Below are positions 36,609-45,130 of a DNA stretch of 64,000 nt, piece by piece. Numbering within the stretch: position 1 is the first letter of the stretch; the number at the start of each line of letters is the position of its first letter. Source of the stretch: Janthinobacterium sp. PAMC25594. Lineage in GTDB: Bacteria; Pseudomonadota; Gammaproteobacteria; Burkholderiales; Burkholderiaceae_D. Under the pieces are notes generated by a model that saw only the letters and a program-made list of their open reading frames with translations, was not told where the DNA came from and did no database searches. A program made the translations under genes and the position numbers. The stretch spans positions 2,108,001-2,172,000 of the forward strand of contig NZ_CP080377.1 in the NCBI RefSeq assembly GCF_019443505.1. The letters are read 5' to 3'.

Positions 36609-36998
36609 ATGAAAATGCTTGCAGAAACACAGTTTGACCAGCCTGGCATCACCATGCTGCTGGAAACGATGGATGAAGTTGCGCTGAATGCGCTCGGCTT
36701 CGGCGTCATCGGCTTCGGAAAGGACGGTCGGGTTCAGCGCTATAACACCTTTGAATCGAAGGCGGCCGGACTCAGCGTGGAGCGCGTGCTGCAGCAGGAC
36801 CTGTTCATGGTAATCGCGCCGTGCATGAACAATTTCCTCGTCGCACAACGGTTCGTGGACGCGCATGAAAGCGGGCAAACCCTGGACGACACGATCAACT
36901 ATGTGCTGACATTGCGCATGCGGCCTACCAAGGTTAAGCTGCGGCTACTGTCGGACCCGCTGGCCGATCTATCCTATGTCTTGGTGTATCGCTTATGA
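36609..36998 (+). CDS. pyp: Photoactive yellow protein
   Basis: A 129-residue PAS photoreceptor. Compared with Halorhodospira halophila PYP, the chromophore Cys69 is Cys72 here (VIAPCMNN), Tyr42 is Tyr45 and Glu46 is Glu49 (RYNTFES), all with a constant offset of three. Arg52 is replaced (Leu55). LRMRPTKVKLRL near the end matches the PYP beta scaffold with one extra residue. It should bind p-coumarate by a thioester and respond to blue light. ATG 36609 has AGGAG ten bases upstream; an upstream in-frame ATG at 36537 lacks one. Its stop overlaps the next start (ATGA). Confidence 0.9.
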   Translation: MKMLAETQFDQPGITMLLETMDEVALNALGFGVIGFGKDGRVQRYNTFESKAAGLSVERVLQQDLFMVIAPCMNNFLVAQRFVDAHESGQTLDDTINYVLTLRMRPTKVKLRLLSDPLADLSYVLVYRL

Positions 36999-38356
36999 GC
37001 AGCCTCATCCATTCTGAGGAGTCTCAGGAATACGAAGCATTGCTTCAGTTTCTGTACATGGCGCCGGTAGGCCTGGTTCAAATCTCGTCGGACGGTACAA
37101 TTGTCATGCTCAATCCGCTTTCGGCCCAACTGCTGATGCCGCTGAGCCGAGACGGCGAACTGACCAACCTGTTCGAAGCGCTCGCACCGGTTGCACCAGA
37201 CCTGCAGCTGCAATGCAGTCAATTTTGTGCAGACTATGGCCAAATCTGTGACGCAACTCGGCTGTACCTGCACGCGGACGGCGCGGCCAGCGGCCCGCAG
37301 GTGCTATCGTTGAGTATGCTGAAGCTGGATGCGGAGCGGCTGATGGCGGTACTAAACGATATCACCATGCAAGACAGGCGCGAAAGACAGCTGCGCAAGA
37401 CCGACGCTTGGCTTAACGCGATCATGACGAATATTGCCGACTACGCGTTGGTGAGCTTGGACAAGCGAGGGCGAATCGAGTCCTGGAATGAAAGCATTGG
37501 CAGGGTAACTGGACATACACCGGGCATCAAAGGGCAGCCATATGCAATTTTTTACCCCTCCGAGGCTACCACCCCAGAACAACAGCTGGACCGTTTGCGG
37601 GAGGCAGACGAAAACGGCTGGGCGTTGGATGAGGGGGCGAGGCTGCGCGCCGACGGCAGCGAATTCTGGGGCAGCTCAATGACTTCGCCACTGCCCATCC
37701 GTATCGATGAGAACTCTCAGCCCATTCAGTTCAACGATGAAGAAGCTGCCTATTGCATGATCATTCGGGACATTTCAGATAAGCGTGATGCCAGCGAAAA
37801 TCTTCGCAAGGCAGCTTATTGCGACCACCTCACAGGCCTGTCAAACCGGCGTGCTTTTTTTGAGGCTGCCGATCTGGAGATACTGCGCCGCAAAAACGCC
37901 TTGCGGCCAGTGTCGCTGATCATGCTCGATGCAGACCATTTCAAGGCGATCAACGACCAATACGGTCATCCGGCAGGCGATGCAGTACTGTGCCATCTGG
38001 CTGCCACGATGAAGAGCGTATGTCGACAGGTTGATGTACTGGCGCGCATCGGAGGCGAAGAATTTGCGGTCATTTTGCCCTCTGTGGATCTGGCCGATGC
38101 AATGACAGTGGCGGAGCGCTTAAGGGCCCAAGTAGAACTCATTCCCGCCATATATGAACAGCATGTCATCGCCTACACTATTAGCATAGGCGTTGCGGCA
38201 ATGGACGATAACCTGACGGGATTCGACGGACTGATGAAACGCGCCGATCAAGCCCTGTATGCAGCGAAACGCCGAGGCCGAAACCAGGTCGCATTCTTTG
38301 ACACCGATGCAGCTGATTTTCCTACACAACATATAGGAGTAGGCCATGAGCGGTGA
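36995..38356 (+). CDS. PAS-GGDEF diguanylate cyclase coupled to PYP
   Basis: A 453-residue protein. Residues 1-125 form a PAS-like domain paralogous to that of the next protein (EALLQFLYMAPVGLVQI, MLNPLSAQLLMPLSRDGEL). A second PAS (~140-265, with a C-terminal PAC) precedes a GGDEF domain (~285-445). The active site is GGEEF (353-357) and RQVD five residues upstream is the RxxD inhibition site, so it should make c-di-GMP and be product-inhibited. It overlaps the PYP gene by 4 bases, which suggests PYP controls it through protein contact. No membrane segment is visible. Confidence 0.92.
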   Translation: MSSLIHSEESQEYEALLQFLYMAPVGLVQISSDGTIVMLNPLSAQLLMPLSRDGELTNLFEALAPVAPDLQLQCSQFCADYGQICDATRLYLHADGAASGPQVLSLSMLKLDAERLMAVLNDITMQDRRERQLRKTDAWLNAIMTNIADYALVSLDKRGRIESWNESIGRVTGHTPGIKGQPYAIFYPSEATTPEQQLDRLREADENGWALDEGARLRADGSEFWGSSMTSPLPIRIDENSQPIQFNDEEAAYCMIIRDISDKRDASENLRKAAYCDHLTGLSNRRAFFEAADLEILRRKNALRPVSLIMLDADHFKAINDQYGHPAGDAVLCHLAATMKSVCRQVDVLARIGGEEFAVILPSVDLADAMTVAERLRAQVELIPAIYEQHVIAYTISIGVAAMDDNLTGFDGLMKRADQALYAAKRRGRNQVAFFDTDAADFPTQHIGVGHER

Positions 38357-40094
38357 AAACGACAGTGCCTATGAGTCTTTAATACAGTTTTTGTATCGTG
38401 CGCCTGTTGCGCTCATACAGCTGCAAAAAGACGGCAGTATAGAGATGCTCAACCCTATGGCTTCACAATTATTAATGCCGCTCTCTCAGGATGGGGATCT
38501 TGTCAATTTCTTTCAGGTACTACAGCCGTATGCACCGGGTCTGATACGCCTGTGCACTAACTTCAAACATGAGCAAGGACTGATCTGTGAAGGTATGAGG
38601 GTTGCAATAAATAAGAATCGACGAGATCATCCTGAAAGCCCCGCAGTATTATCACTAGGCCTGCTTAAAGTGGATGGCAATCGCTTAATGGCAATATTGC
38701 TGGACGCGACCCATGAGGTAGTCCGGGAGCAAAGCATACTGGCTAGTCGTCTCGCGAGTGCAGCAAAGCTGGATGCGTTGACACAGTTGCCCAATCGCGC
38801 GGGCGCACTCGAATTGTTACATGCCATGACACAGCGCGCGCGTGCCCCCAGTGGCGATTATTGCGCTGTGCTGTTCATCAACTTTGATCGTTTTAAGCAA
38901 ATTAATGACACTTTAGGCAACGAGGTCGGAGATCAGGTCATTGTTCTTGTGGCGGAACGCCTACGCGCGACTCTGAGATCGAGTAGCCGGCCACCTGGAA
39001 AGCGCTCCTCGGCTGAACTGGCAGCGAGAGTAGGAGGTGACGAGTTCGCAGTACTATTGGATGGGCTGGCTGATCGAGACGTCGCATCACGAATTGCTGC
39101 GCGCTTGCTTGACCGCCTGAGCAAACCGTACATCATTGGGAATCATGACCTCACATGTACGTTCAGCGCCGGTGTAGTGGCGCTGAACTCTGACGCTTAT
39201 GATGCGGATGATCTGCTTCGCGACGCTGCGATTGCCATGGCCATCGCCAAGGCTGGAGGCGGAGACCGTTTTGAGGTATTTTGCCAGCAGATGCGTGATG
39301 ATGCGCTGTTGCGCAGAGGCTTGGAAACCGATCTCCGATATGCAATAGAGCGGGGTGAGTTATATAACTTGTATCAACCTGTGGTCGGACTGTTGGCGGG
39401 CGGGAAATTTGATCCGGCAGCAGGTGTCGAAGCCTTGGTGAGGTGGAAACATCCAGTACGAGGGATAGTCGGGCCTTTGGAGTTCATCGGCATCGCCGAG
39501 GACTGTGGCCTGATCGGTGCAATCGGTGAAAAAGTGTTGGAAATGGCATGCCGCGATTTTGTAGGCTGGAAGCAACGATTGGGAACGCGAGCACCGCGGC
39601 TGCTTGCAGTAAATTTATCACGTGCACAGCTAAGCCAGGAAGATTTGTGCGACAAGGTGAAAGCCATTCTTGCAGCCTGCGGAATGGAGCCAGATAAATT
39701 GCAGTTGGAGATTACCGAGAGTTTGGCGGCTCAGGGAAAAGACATCCAAGAACAGTTACTTCGCCTGAAAGCGCTTGGGGTCAAGCTCGCCCTGGATGAT
39801 TTTGGAACCGGCTATTCCTCGCTATCGAGCCTGCACCTATTGCCCGTCGATACTGTCAAGATTGATCGTTCATTTGTTACCTTAGCCGGCTCCAGTCGCC
39901 ATCATGAAGTCTTAATAGAAGCAACTGTGAAAGTCGCACGTAGCTTAGGCATGAATACAGTAGCGGAAGGAATAGAGACTGAAGAGCAAGCAGCCGTGGT
40001 TTACGCCCAGGGATGCAACAAGGGCCAGGGGTATCTATATAGTCGACCTATTAGCGGAGAGGCAGTTGAGGAATGGTTAAGTGAAATGGCTTAG
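38346..40094 (+). CDS. PAS-GGDEF-EAL protein, c-di-GMP turnover
   Basis: A 582-residue protein: a PAS-like N-terminus (1-125) closely related to the previous gene's, a GGDEF domain (~135-310) with intact GGDEF in ARVGGDEFAVLL, and an EAL domain (~325-580) with VEALVRW, AVNLSR, LEITES, ALDDFGTGYSSL and VKIDRSF. All main catalytic motifs for synthesis and hydrolysis look present; there is no RxxD inhibition site. It overlaps the previous gene by 11 bases. With that gene and PYP it would form a light-dependent c-di-GMP switch. Confidence 0.92.
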   Translation: MSGENDSAYESLIQFLYRAPVALIQLQKDGSIEMLNPMASQLLMPLSQDGDLVNFFQVLQPYAPGLIRLCTNFKHEQGLICEGMRVAINKNRRDHPESPAVLSLGLLKVDGNRLMAILLDATHEVVREQSILASRLASAAKLDALTQLPNRAGALELLHAMTQRARAPSGDYCAVLFINFDRFKQINDTLGNEVGDQVIVLVAERLRATLRSSSRPPGKRSSAELAARVGGDEFAVLLDGLADRDVASRIAARLLDRLSKPYIIGNHDLTCTFSAGVVALNSDAYDADDLLRDAAIAMAIAKAGGGDRFEVFCQQMRDDALLRRGLETDLRYAIERGELYNLYQPVVGLLAGGKFDPAAGVEALVRWKHPVRGIVGPLEFIGIAEDCGLIGAIGEKVLEMACRDFVGWKQRLGTRAPRLLAVNLSRAQLSQEDLCDKVKAILAACGMEPDKLQLEITESLAAQGKDIQEQLLRLKALGVKLALDDFGTGYSSLSSLHLLPVDTVKIDRSFVTLAGSSRHHEVLIEATVKVARSLGMNTVAEGIETEEQAAVVYAQGCNKGQGYLYSRPISGEAVEEWLSEMA

Positions 40095-40270
40095 ATTGAA
40101 AAGTACAGCGTATAACAGCGATATTCCAGAGATTTGCTTGCGCCTGGGATTCAGCTCATCAATGCTGAGATTCGGGGTGTCTGCAATTGGAACAAAATTT
40201 ACGTTTGATTCACCAAGCGCATATAAAGTGGCAGCCTCAAGATTGCTAACAGTCTCATGGAGAGCTACGC

Positions 40271-40608
40271 GGTATTATTCACCCAGTGAACAACCTGCGC
40301 GCACTGCACTACATGAGCGATGTGCTGAAAGTCGACACCCAACAGAAGAACGCATGGCACCGCCACTGAGTGGCCCTCGGCCTAGAAGCGATCGAGCGCC
40401 AGCTGGCTGGCAGTCCGGCTTCAGGCCTGTTTGCCATGGCAACACGCCTACCATGGCCGACTGCTGCCTCGTTCCGCAGCTATACAACGCACGCCGCTTC
40501 GATTGGGACCTGTCGGCTTAATTGACGATCACGGCCATCGACAACCGTTGCGTCGTACAAGAGGCCTTTCAACGCGCAACGCCGGAAAATCAGCCCGACG
40601 CGGTGTGA
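40271..40608 (+). pseudogene. maiA: Maleylacetoacetate isomerase C-terminal remnant
   Basis: One frame encodes IIHPVNNLRALHYMSD and QQKNAWHRH, then a TGA where Trp is expected, then ALGLEAIERQLAGSPASGLF. After a frameshift near 40431 the homology continues CHGNTPTMADCCLVPQLYNARRF, hits another stop at 40519-40521 and ends with EAFQRATPENQPDAV. This is the GST-fold C-terminal half of MaiA, the tyrosine-catabolism isomerase, with at least three lesions. The N-terminal half is absent; 40095-40270 shows no gene. Confidence 0.75.
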
Positions 40609-40663
40609 TCCGCAGGTCAAACGCGCCAGCCACGTTCGACCATGGCATTTACGTCGGCGCTGT

Positions 40664-41000
40664 CTACGAGGTGTGTTGAACACGTCGATCACCCGCGCTA
40701 GCCGCGCCGGTCCTGAACTGCGTAGCCAACCGGGCCAGTCTCTGGGCCAGCTCCGTGAGACTGGCGGCAACGCCGGCCGCTTCTTCGACCAGGGCCGCGT
40801 TGTGCTGGGTCACCTTGTCGATGTCGACAATGGCGTGGCCAATCTGCATGATGCAGCGCTGCTGTTGCATGCTGGCCCGGCTGATCTCCACCATGATGTC
40901 CGTAACACGCTGCACATCTGATTGCGTCATTGCGCGCGACACCGTAACCTCCGGGTTGACGCCAACCAGGCGTCGGCGCAGCGCACGCGCTGCCCAAATG
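40664..41000 (-). pseudogene. Chemoreceptor signalling-domain fragment
   Basis: The minus strand encodes [41 protein letters not shown] and LTELAQRLARLATQF, the C-terminal end of a methyl-accepting chemotaxis protein, with several unusual substitutions. The membrane and sensor parts are missing. It sits beside the intact chemoreceptor gene at 41180-42862 and may be the eroded end of a former paralogue. Confidence 0.65.
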
Positions 41001-41150
41001 CTTGTCGATGGCAATCTCACCAGCGTTACGCTAGTGTTCATCAACACGCGAGCACAGCGTGAAACGTGGGGTTGGAAAACGCTGCAACGTCTCAAGACAG
41101 CGCAGGGCTGGAAAATCGCGAGCGAATTTTACACGTCCCATCAATATTAA
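40988..41150 (+). pseudogene. Possible NTF2-like domain fragment
   Basis: About 50 plus-strand codons ending at the TAA at 41148 read LVDGNLTSVTLVFINTRAQ, then QGWKIASEFYTSHQY, which resembles the last strands of an AtzH/SnoaL-type NTF2-like domain. There is no proper start. It partly overlaps the chemoreceptor fragment on the other strand. The call is weak. Confidence 0.3.
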
Positions 41151-41179
41151 AGCGCAGGCCGATCGTCAGGCGCTGGTCT

Positions 41180-42862
41180 TTAGAACTCCGCCCACTCCTC
41201 GCTATCGGCAGCAACGGCCGCCTTGGGTGCCGCCAACTTTTTCAGCGGCGGGCGGGTAGCAGCGGGAAGCGCGGCCACCCGCGCCGTCGCCGCTGGCGCA
41301 GTGGCGACGGCATTGAGCCGAAACACGCTGACCGCTTGCGACAAGCTCTCGGCCTGATCCCGCATCGCGCTCGACGCTGCGGCCGCTTCTTCGACAAGGG
41401 CGGCATTTTGTTGCGTGACCTGATCCATCTGGGCAATCGCATCGTTGACTTGTTCAATGCCGCTGCGTTGCTCCTCGCTGGCGGCCGCCATGTCGCTGAT
41501 GATGCTGTTGACCCGCTGGACGCTTTGCACCACTTCCTGCATTGTCGCACCGGCGCGGTCCACCAGCTTGCTGCCCATGTCGGCCTTGGTCACAGAATCG
41601 TCGATCAGCGTCTTAATTTCCTTCGCCGCGCTGGCCGAGCGCTGCGCCAAATTGCGGACCTCGGTGGCGACGACAGCAAAGCCGCGCCCTTGTTCGCCGG
41701 CACGGGCGGCCTCCACGGCGGCGTTGAGCGCCAGAATATTGGTCTGGAACGCGATGCCGTCGATAACGCCGATGATGTCGACAATCTTGCGCGCCGACCC
41801 ATTGATGGACGCCATCATTTCCACCACTTCGGACACCATCACGCCGCCGCGTACGGCGACGTCGGAAGCCGACTCCGCCTGATCGCGCGCCTCGCGTGCG
41901 CTGTCGGCGTTCTGCTTGACGGCCGATGTCAGTTCTTCCATAGATGATGCGGTTTCCTCCAGCGAACTGGCTTGCTGTTCGGTGCGTGACGACAGATCCA
42001 TATTGCCGGCCGAAATTTCGGCAGAGGCGGTAGCAATCGTATCGGTACCGTTCCTGACCTCTCGCACGATGCTCGTCAGAGCCGTGTTCATCTTGCTGAG
42101 CGCGCGCATCAAGTCCCCGGTCTCATCCTCGGTGGTGACTTCGATCGTGCCGGTCAGGTCGCCTTGCGCCACACGCTGCGCGACGGCAACTGCCTTATGC
42201 AGCGGACGGGTAATGTTTTTGGTCAGCAGCACCGCCAGCAACGCGGCCGACAGTGCAGCAACGAGGCCGCCGCCGATCATGATGATGTCGGTGCGCGCAC
42301 GCTGATCTGCAGCGTTCTGCACCCGCTGTTGCAGCAATTCCTGCTCGGTCTGGATGATCTGGCGCAGCACTACGCGCATGCTGTCCATGGCGGCCTTGCC
42401 TTTGCTCAATTGCTCCAGCTCGACGACCGATGCCATGACGTCGGCGGCGTCACCACTTTGGCGGCGCAGCGCGATCGCGGGCTCGATCGCGTCGGTCAGC
42501 CATTTTTGCTGGGCGTCTGCCAGAGCCTTCAAGCGCTGTTGCTGGGTCGGATTATCAGACGTCAGCTCACGCAGCTTGCCAAGGTGGAGGCTGAAATTTT
42601 TTTTCCCCTCGTGGTAAGGGTCGAGAGACGCATCCTTCCCGGTCAACGCGTAGCCGCGCTGACCGGTTTCGGTGTTAATCAAGCCTTCCAGCACCGAGCC
42701 CGCTTCACCGAGCACCTCGTAGGTATGCACATTCAAGGCGTTCGCGGCGCCAAGGCGGCCGAAGTTGGTCTCGGCCAGCGCCACCAGCCCGATGAGCATG
42801 GAGACAATGACGGCGAAGGCGAGGTAGAGGCGTGCGCCTATTTTTAGCTTGGAGAAGGACAT
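41180..42862 (-). CDS. CHASE3-type chemoreceptor with C-terminal pentapeptide
   Basis: A 560-residue methyl-accepting chemotaxis protein. First membrane helix ([20 protein letters not shown]), CHASE3 sensor (~35-185, motif [15 protein letters not shown]), second helix ([21 protein letters not shown]), HAMP, and a signalling domain with the [21 protein letters not shown] tip. It ends EEWAEF, like the xWxxF peptide that tethers CheR/CheB. The BLUF gene lies 41 bases upstream on the same strand, so the two probably form an operon; the receptor may carry a light signal received from the BLUF protein. Confidence 0.93.
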   Translation of the reverse strand: MSFSKLKIGARLYLAFAVIVSMLIGLVALAETNFGRLGAANALNVHTYEVLGEAGSVLEGLINTETGQRGYALTGKDASLDPYHEGKKNFSLHLGKLRELTSDNPTQQQRLKALADAQQKWLTDAIEPAIALRRQSGDAADVMASVVELEQLSKGKAAMDSMRVVLRQIIQTEQELLQQRVQNAADQRARTDIIMIGGGLVAALSAALLAVLLTKNITRPLHKAVAVAQRVAQGDLTGTIEVTTEDETGDLMRALSKMNTALTSIVREVRNGTDTIATASAEISAGNMDLSSRTEQQASSLEETASSMEELTSAVKQNADSAREARDQAESASDVAVRGGVMVSEVVEMMASINGSARKIVDIIGVIDGIAFQTNILALNAAVEAARAGEQGRGFAVVATEVRNLAQRSASAAKEIKTLIDDSVTKADMGSKLVDRAGATMQEVVQSVQRVNSIISDMAAASEEQRSGIEQVNDAIAQMDQVTQQNAALVEEAAAASSAMRDQAESLSQAVSVFRLNAVATAPAATARVAALPAATRPPLKKLAAPKAAVAADSEEWAEF

Positions 42863-42903
42863 GGTTGCTTGGTAAAAAAGTTAATGGAAGACAGTACCTG
42901 GAT

Positions 42904-43317
42904 TTATTCCTTGAAGATCTTGAGCAGCGTGACCGCCGGCGATGCCGCGCCAATCTTGCGGTCGCTCTTGGCGGCGTCGATAACCTCGACCAACTGGTCG
43001 TATTTATCCGCCTGGCGATCGTCCAGGTTGGTCATGTTCATGCTCCAGCGCGTGAAGGTGCGGAATTTGGCGGGCTCGTTGTAGAGGATGCGGGAGTTCT
43101 TGTGGCGCGGATCTTTTTCGATCTTGTTGTAGAGCGCATTGAGCGTCGCCAAAGGCCCTTCCAGCACCTGCAGAAACCAACCGCCGTTGTAGAACAGGCT
43201 GCCCGTGACGTCAATGCCGTTATTGTTGTTCTTGGCGGTGTTAAGAATCTGGTTCAGTTCAGTGCTCGACATTTTGCGGGTTGCCTGGCTAATGTAGACG
43301 AGTTGGTTAATTGACAT
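42904..43317 (-). CDS. BLUF-domain blue-light photosensor (second copy)
   Basis: A 137-residue short BLUF protein. QLVYISQA holds the key Tyr, ILNTAKNNNNGIDVTGSLFY the Asn loop, and WFLQVLEGPL the key Gln; RWSMNMTNL carries the semi-conserved Trp. It is clearly a different paralogue from the BLUF protein at 29027-29452, with a longer helical cap (KYDQLVEVIDAAKSDRK). It lacks an output domain, so it must act on a partner; the adjacent chemoreceptor and the shortened MerR gene upstream are candidates. Confidence 0.92.
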   Translation of the reverse strand: MSINQLVYISQATRKMSSTELNQILNTAKNNNNGIDVTGSLFYNGGWFLQVLEGPLATLNALYNKIEKDPRHKNSRILYNEPAKFRTFTRWSMNMTNLDDRQADKYDQLVEVIDAAKSDRKIGAASPAVTLLKIFKE

Positions 43318-43383
43318 GGTAATTACCTAGATAGAGTTAAATGCCGCATCCGCCTGGCGGCGCGGGTGGTTTTCTGACACCGG

Positions 43384-43647
43384 CTACTGCTGCCGTGCCA
43401 ACATCGAACTACGGGAACGACGATACTTGCCGAGCACCTCCTTCAAGTGCTGCAACGTCAACATGATATTGACGCCTCTTGGCGAACGGCCCAGCGCAAT
43501 GACGCCAGCACCGCCGACCCAGATTTCCACTGCGGTAGGGACCAAGCCGTAGCGTTCTTCACATTTGCGCAGCACTTCCTTGGAAATGCCGGTTTCAAGG
43601 GACACGGTTGAGATTGTTGTAATTTCCTCCACGATTATCTTGCCCAA
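43384..43647 (-). CDS. Shortened MerR-type helix-turn-helix protein
   Basis: An 87-residue ORF with ISTVSLETGISKEVLRKCEERYGLV, a MerR helix-turn-helix in which the usual Trp of RKWEERYG is Cys. After residue ~38 the normal wing and effector region are lost. It lies 66 bases before the BLUF gene on the same strand, recalling the E. coli BluR-BluF pairing of a MerR regulator with a BLUF protein. It may be a decayed regulator or a small DNA-binding protein; the operator-like palindrome at 43663 lies just upstream. Confidence 0.5.
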   Translation of the reverse strand: MGKIIVEEITTISTVSLETGISKEVLRKCEERYGLVPTAVEIWVGGAGVIALGRSPRGVNIMLTLQHLKEVLGKYRRSRSSMLARQQ

Positions 43648-43662
43648 CCTAATTAATATCAG

Positions 43663-43677
43663 TTTGTCCTAGACAAA
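43663..43677 (-). promoter_or_regulatory. TTTGTC-CTA-GACAAA palindrome before the MerR/BLUF genes
   Basis: Perfect 6-base arms around three bases, 16 bases upstream of the MerR-like ORF start at 43647. The form and spacing fit an operator for a MerR-family dimer. The following ~230 bases to 43908 contain AT-rich sequence and no gene I can support. Confidence 0.5.
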
Positions 43678-43908
43678 TTATCGTTTACTGGCTTTCACGA
43701 GGCAACAATTTATTTCCAAAAAGATTTATTTAGTGAAAATATGCATCATTTTTTCTTTTAGAGAAACGTCGCGAGATAAGCCGGGCGAAACGCGGAGCAA
43801 GCGTAAGCATCTGCTCAGCGACGTCTTGACTGGAGCGGCAATTTAATCGATGTGAATCGCCACGAGTCTGCTAGACATCGTCCACCCGACAAACGCCAGT
43901 AAGCAGCC

Positions 43909-44058
43909 GCGTGCACAATGGCGTGGTGGCGGTGGACGAACCAAATCAGCGGTGGTGCTCGGACGGCTTTGAGATCGCCTGCGACAATGGCGAAGTGGTA
44001 ACCGGTGTGTTCGTGAAGGATTGCTGTGACCGCGAAATCATTGCCTGGCGCTGTTAAG
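43909..44058 (+). pseudogene. IS3-family (IS2-type) OrfB fragment
   Basis: About 48 codons ending in a TAA at 44056 encode [19 protein letters not shown], then [13 protein letters not shown], the region around the first catalytic Asp in IS2-type OrfB transposases. Both the start and the remaining catalytic residues are absent; the frame is cut at the IS21 remnant. Confidence 0.75.
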
Positions 44059-44175
44059 TTGCACTGAAAATTGACCCACTTTTCCCACGAATTTGCAACG
44101 GAATCTGACCCACGTTATTAGCACAATTCCACCTGTCTTATCGGCAGGAGATCGGAGTGATCAACGTGGCTCTAT
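44053..44175 (+). repeat. IS21-type left end, second copy
   Basis: A ~122-base stretch from GTTAAGTTGCACTG to GTGGCTCTA is almost identical to 6917-7038, with only a few base differences. It ends three codons into the istA start. It marks a former IS21-family insertion that has lost its coding part and now joins an IS3 fragment to a LytTR fragment. Confidence 0.8.
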
Positions 44176-44420
44176 CTTTTGGAAGACCCTGAGGTGATTC
44201 GTTGATTCGGTTGCCTCTCAAGTCGCTGCTCGAGCAACTGGACCCGCAGTTGTTCACGCAAATCCACCGCAGTGCCGTTGTCAATCTGCAGGCCATTGAC
44301 CGGATAGAACGCAGTGAATACGGGGCACGCAGCGGCTCCGGGCTGGAGGTCATCCTGAAAGGCCGGACCGAGCGCCTGGCCGTTAGCGAGGGATTTACCA
44401 AGCAGTTCCGCCAGATGTAG
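44176..44420 (+). pseudogene. LytTR DNA-binding domain remnant
   Basis: The ~75 residues from 44202 (TTG) include PLKSLLEQLDPQLFTQIHRSAVVNLQAIDRI and LEVILKGRTERLAVSEGFTKQFRQM, the C-terminal half of a LytTR output domain of an AlgR/LytR-type response regulator. The receiver domain is gone, replaced by the IS21 end. Translation is possible but there is no proper ribosome site. Confidence 0.75.
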
Positions 44421-44524
44421 CAGGGATGTTAAAGCCTCCCTGCCGATTGCCCGCCTTCGTGACGACGGCGGATTGTTGGTTCAGTTCGTGGTTAATCATT
44501 TAGACATATTAAAAAAGGAAAAGA

Positions 44525-44854
44525 ATGAAAAATATATGGAGAGTCTCCCTGGCCTCGTTATTGCTGACCGTGACAGGAGCATTCGCAGCCACACCCCCGG
44601 TGGCGCCGACAGTTGAGGTCAATCAGGCAGTCCGGGTGGAGGTCATCGATACGCTGATTGCCAAGCTCAATGCCCACTACGTTTTTCCAGACAAAGCCAA
44701 ACAAGTCGAAGTTGTCTTGCGCCAGCATCAGCGCGAGGGCAAGTACAATAGGGTCACGGACGGTCAACAACTCGCCAAACAGCTAGCTCCCCCGCTACCG
44801 AGTTCCCATCCCGCGTCTCCGCCAGGTATCCAAGAATCCGCAGCCTGCGAATGA
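44525..44854 (+). pseudogene. S41-family peptidase, N-terminal fragment
   Basis: ATG 44525 follows AAAAAGGAAAAG. The 22-residue signal peptide ends AFAA. It is followed by VRVEVIDTLIAKLNAHYVFPDKAK and RVTDGQQLAKQL, the N-terminal helical domain of S41 C-terminal-processing-like peptidases. After about residue 88 homology stops and a short unrelated tail runs to the TGA at 44852, so the catalytic domain is missing. A new junction with minus-strand phage-like DNA lies near 44785. Confidence 0.7.
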
Positions 44855-44999
44855 TTCTGCCAGCCATCTTGCGGCTGCTTACGTCGCATGCGCCGAGCAC
44901 ACCCATCGAGATATGACGTGTGGTAGCGTAGCCTACGCAAGCCAAAAACTTAAGCGTCTTAATGCGATACTCTTGATCAATCTGTTGTTTGCTTTTCAT
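44754..44999 (-). CDS. Small winged-helix-like ORF, probably truncated
   Basis: An 81-residue ORF beginning MKSKQQIDQEYRIKTLKFL and containing SSRKMAGRIIRRLRILGYLAE, which looks like the recognition helix and wing of a winged-helix protein. The last ~10 codons run into the S41 peptidase fragment on the other strand, so the natural C-terminus is probably lost. Similar proteins occur in plasmids and integrative elements. Identification is tentative. Confidence 0.45.
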   Translation of the reverse strand: MKSKQQIDQEYRIKTLKFLACVGYATTRHISMGVLGACDVSSRKMAGRIIRRLRILGYLAETRDGNSVAGELAVWRVVDRP

Positions 45000-45130
45000 T
45001 TAAGAAAAATCCTGTACATTGTTACTGTGCATGAACTTATAAGCCTGAAGGTTTTCCTGCTTGTTCGGGAGTTTGACGTCCGTCGGATCGCCATACTCCC
45101 GCGCGCCCGAACTGTTGTGAATAGTTAAGA

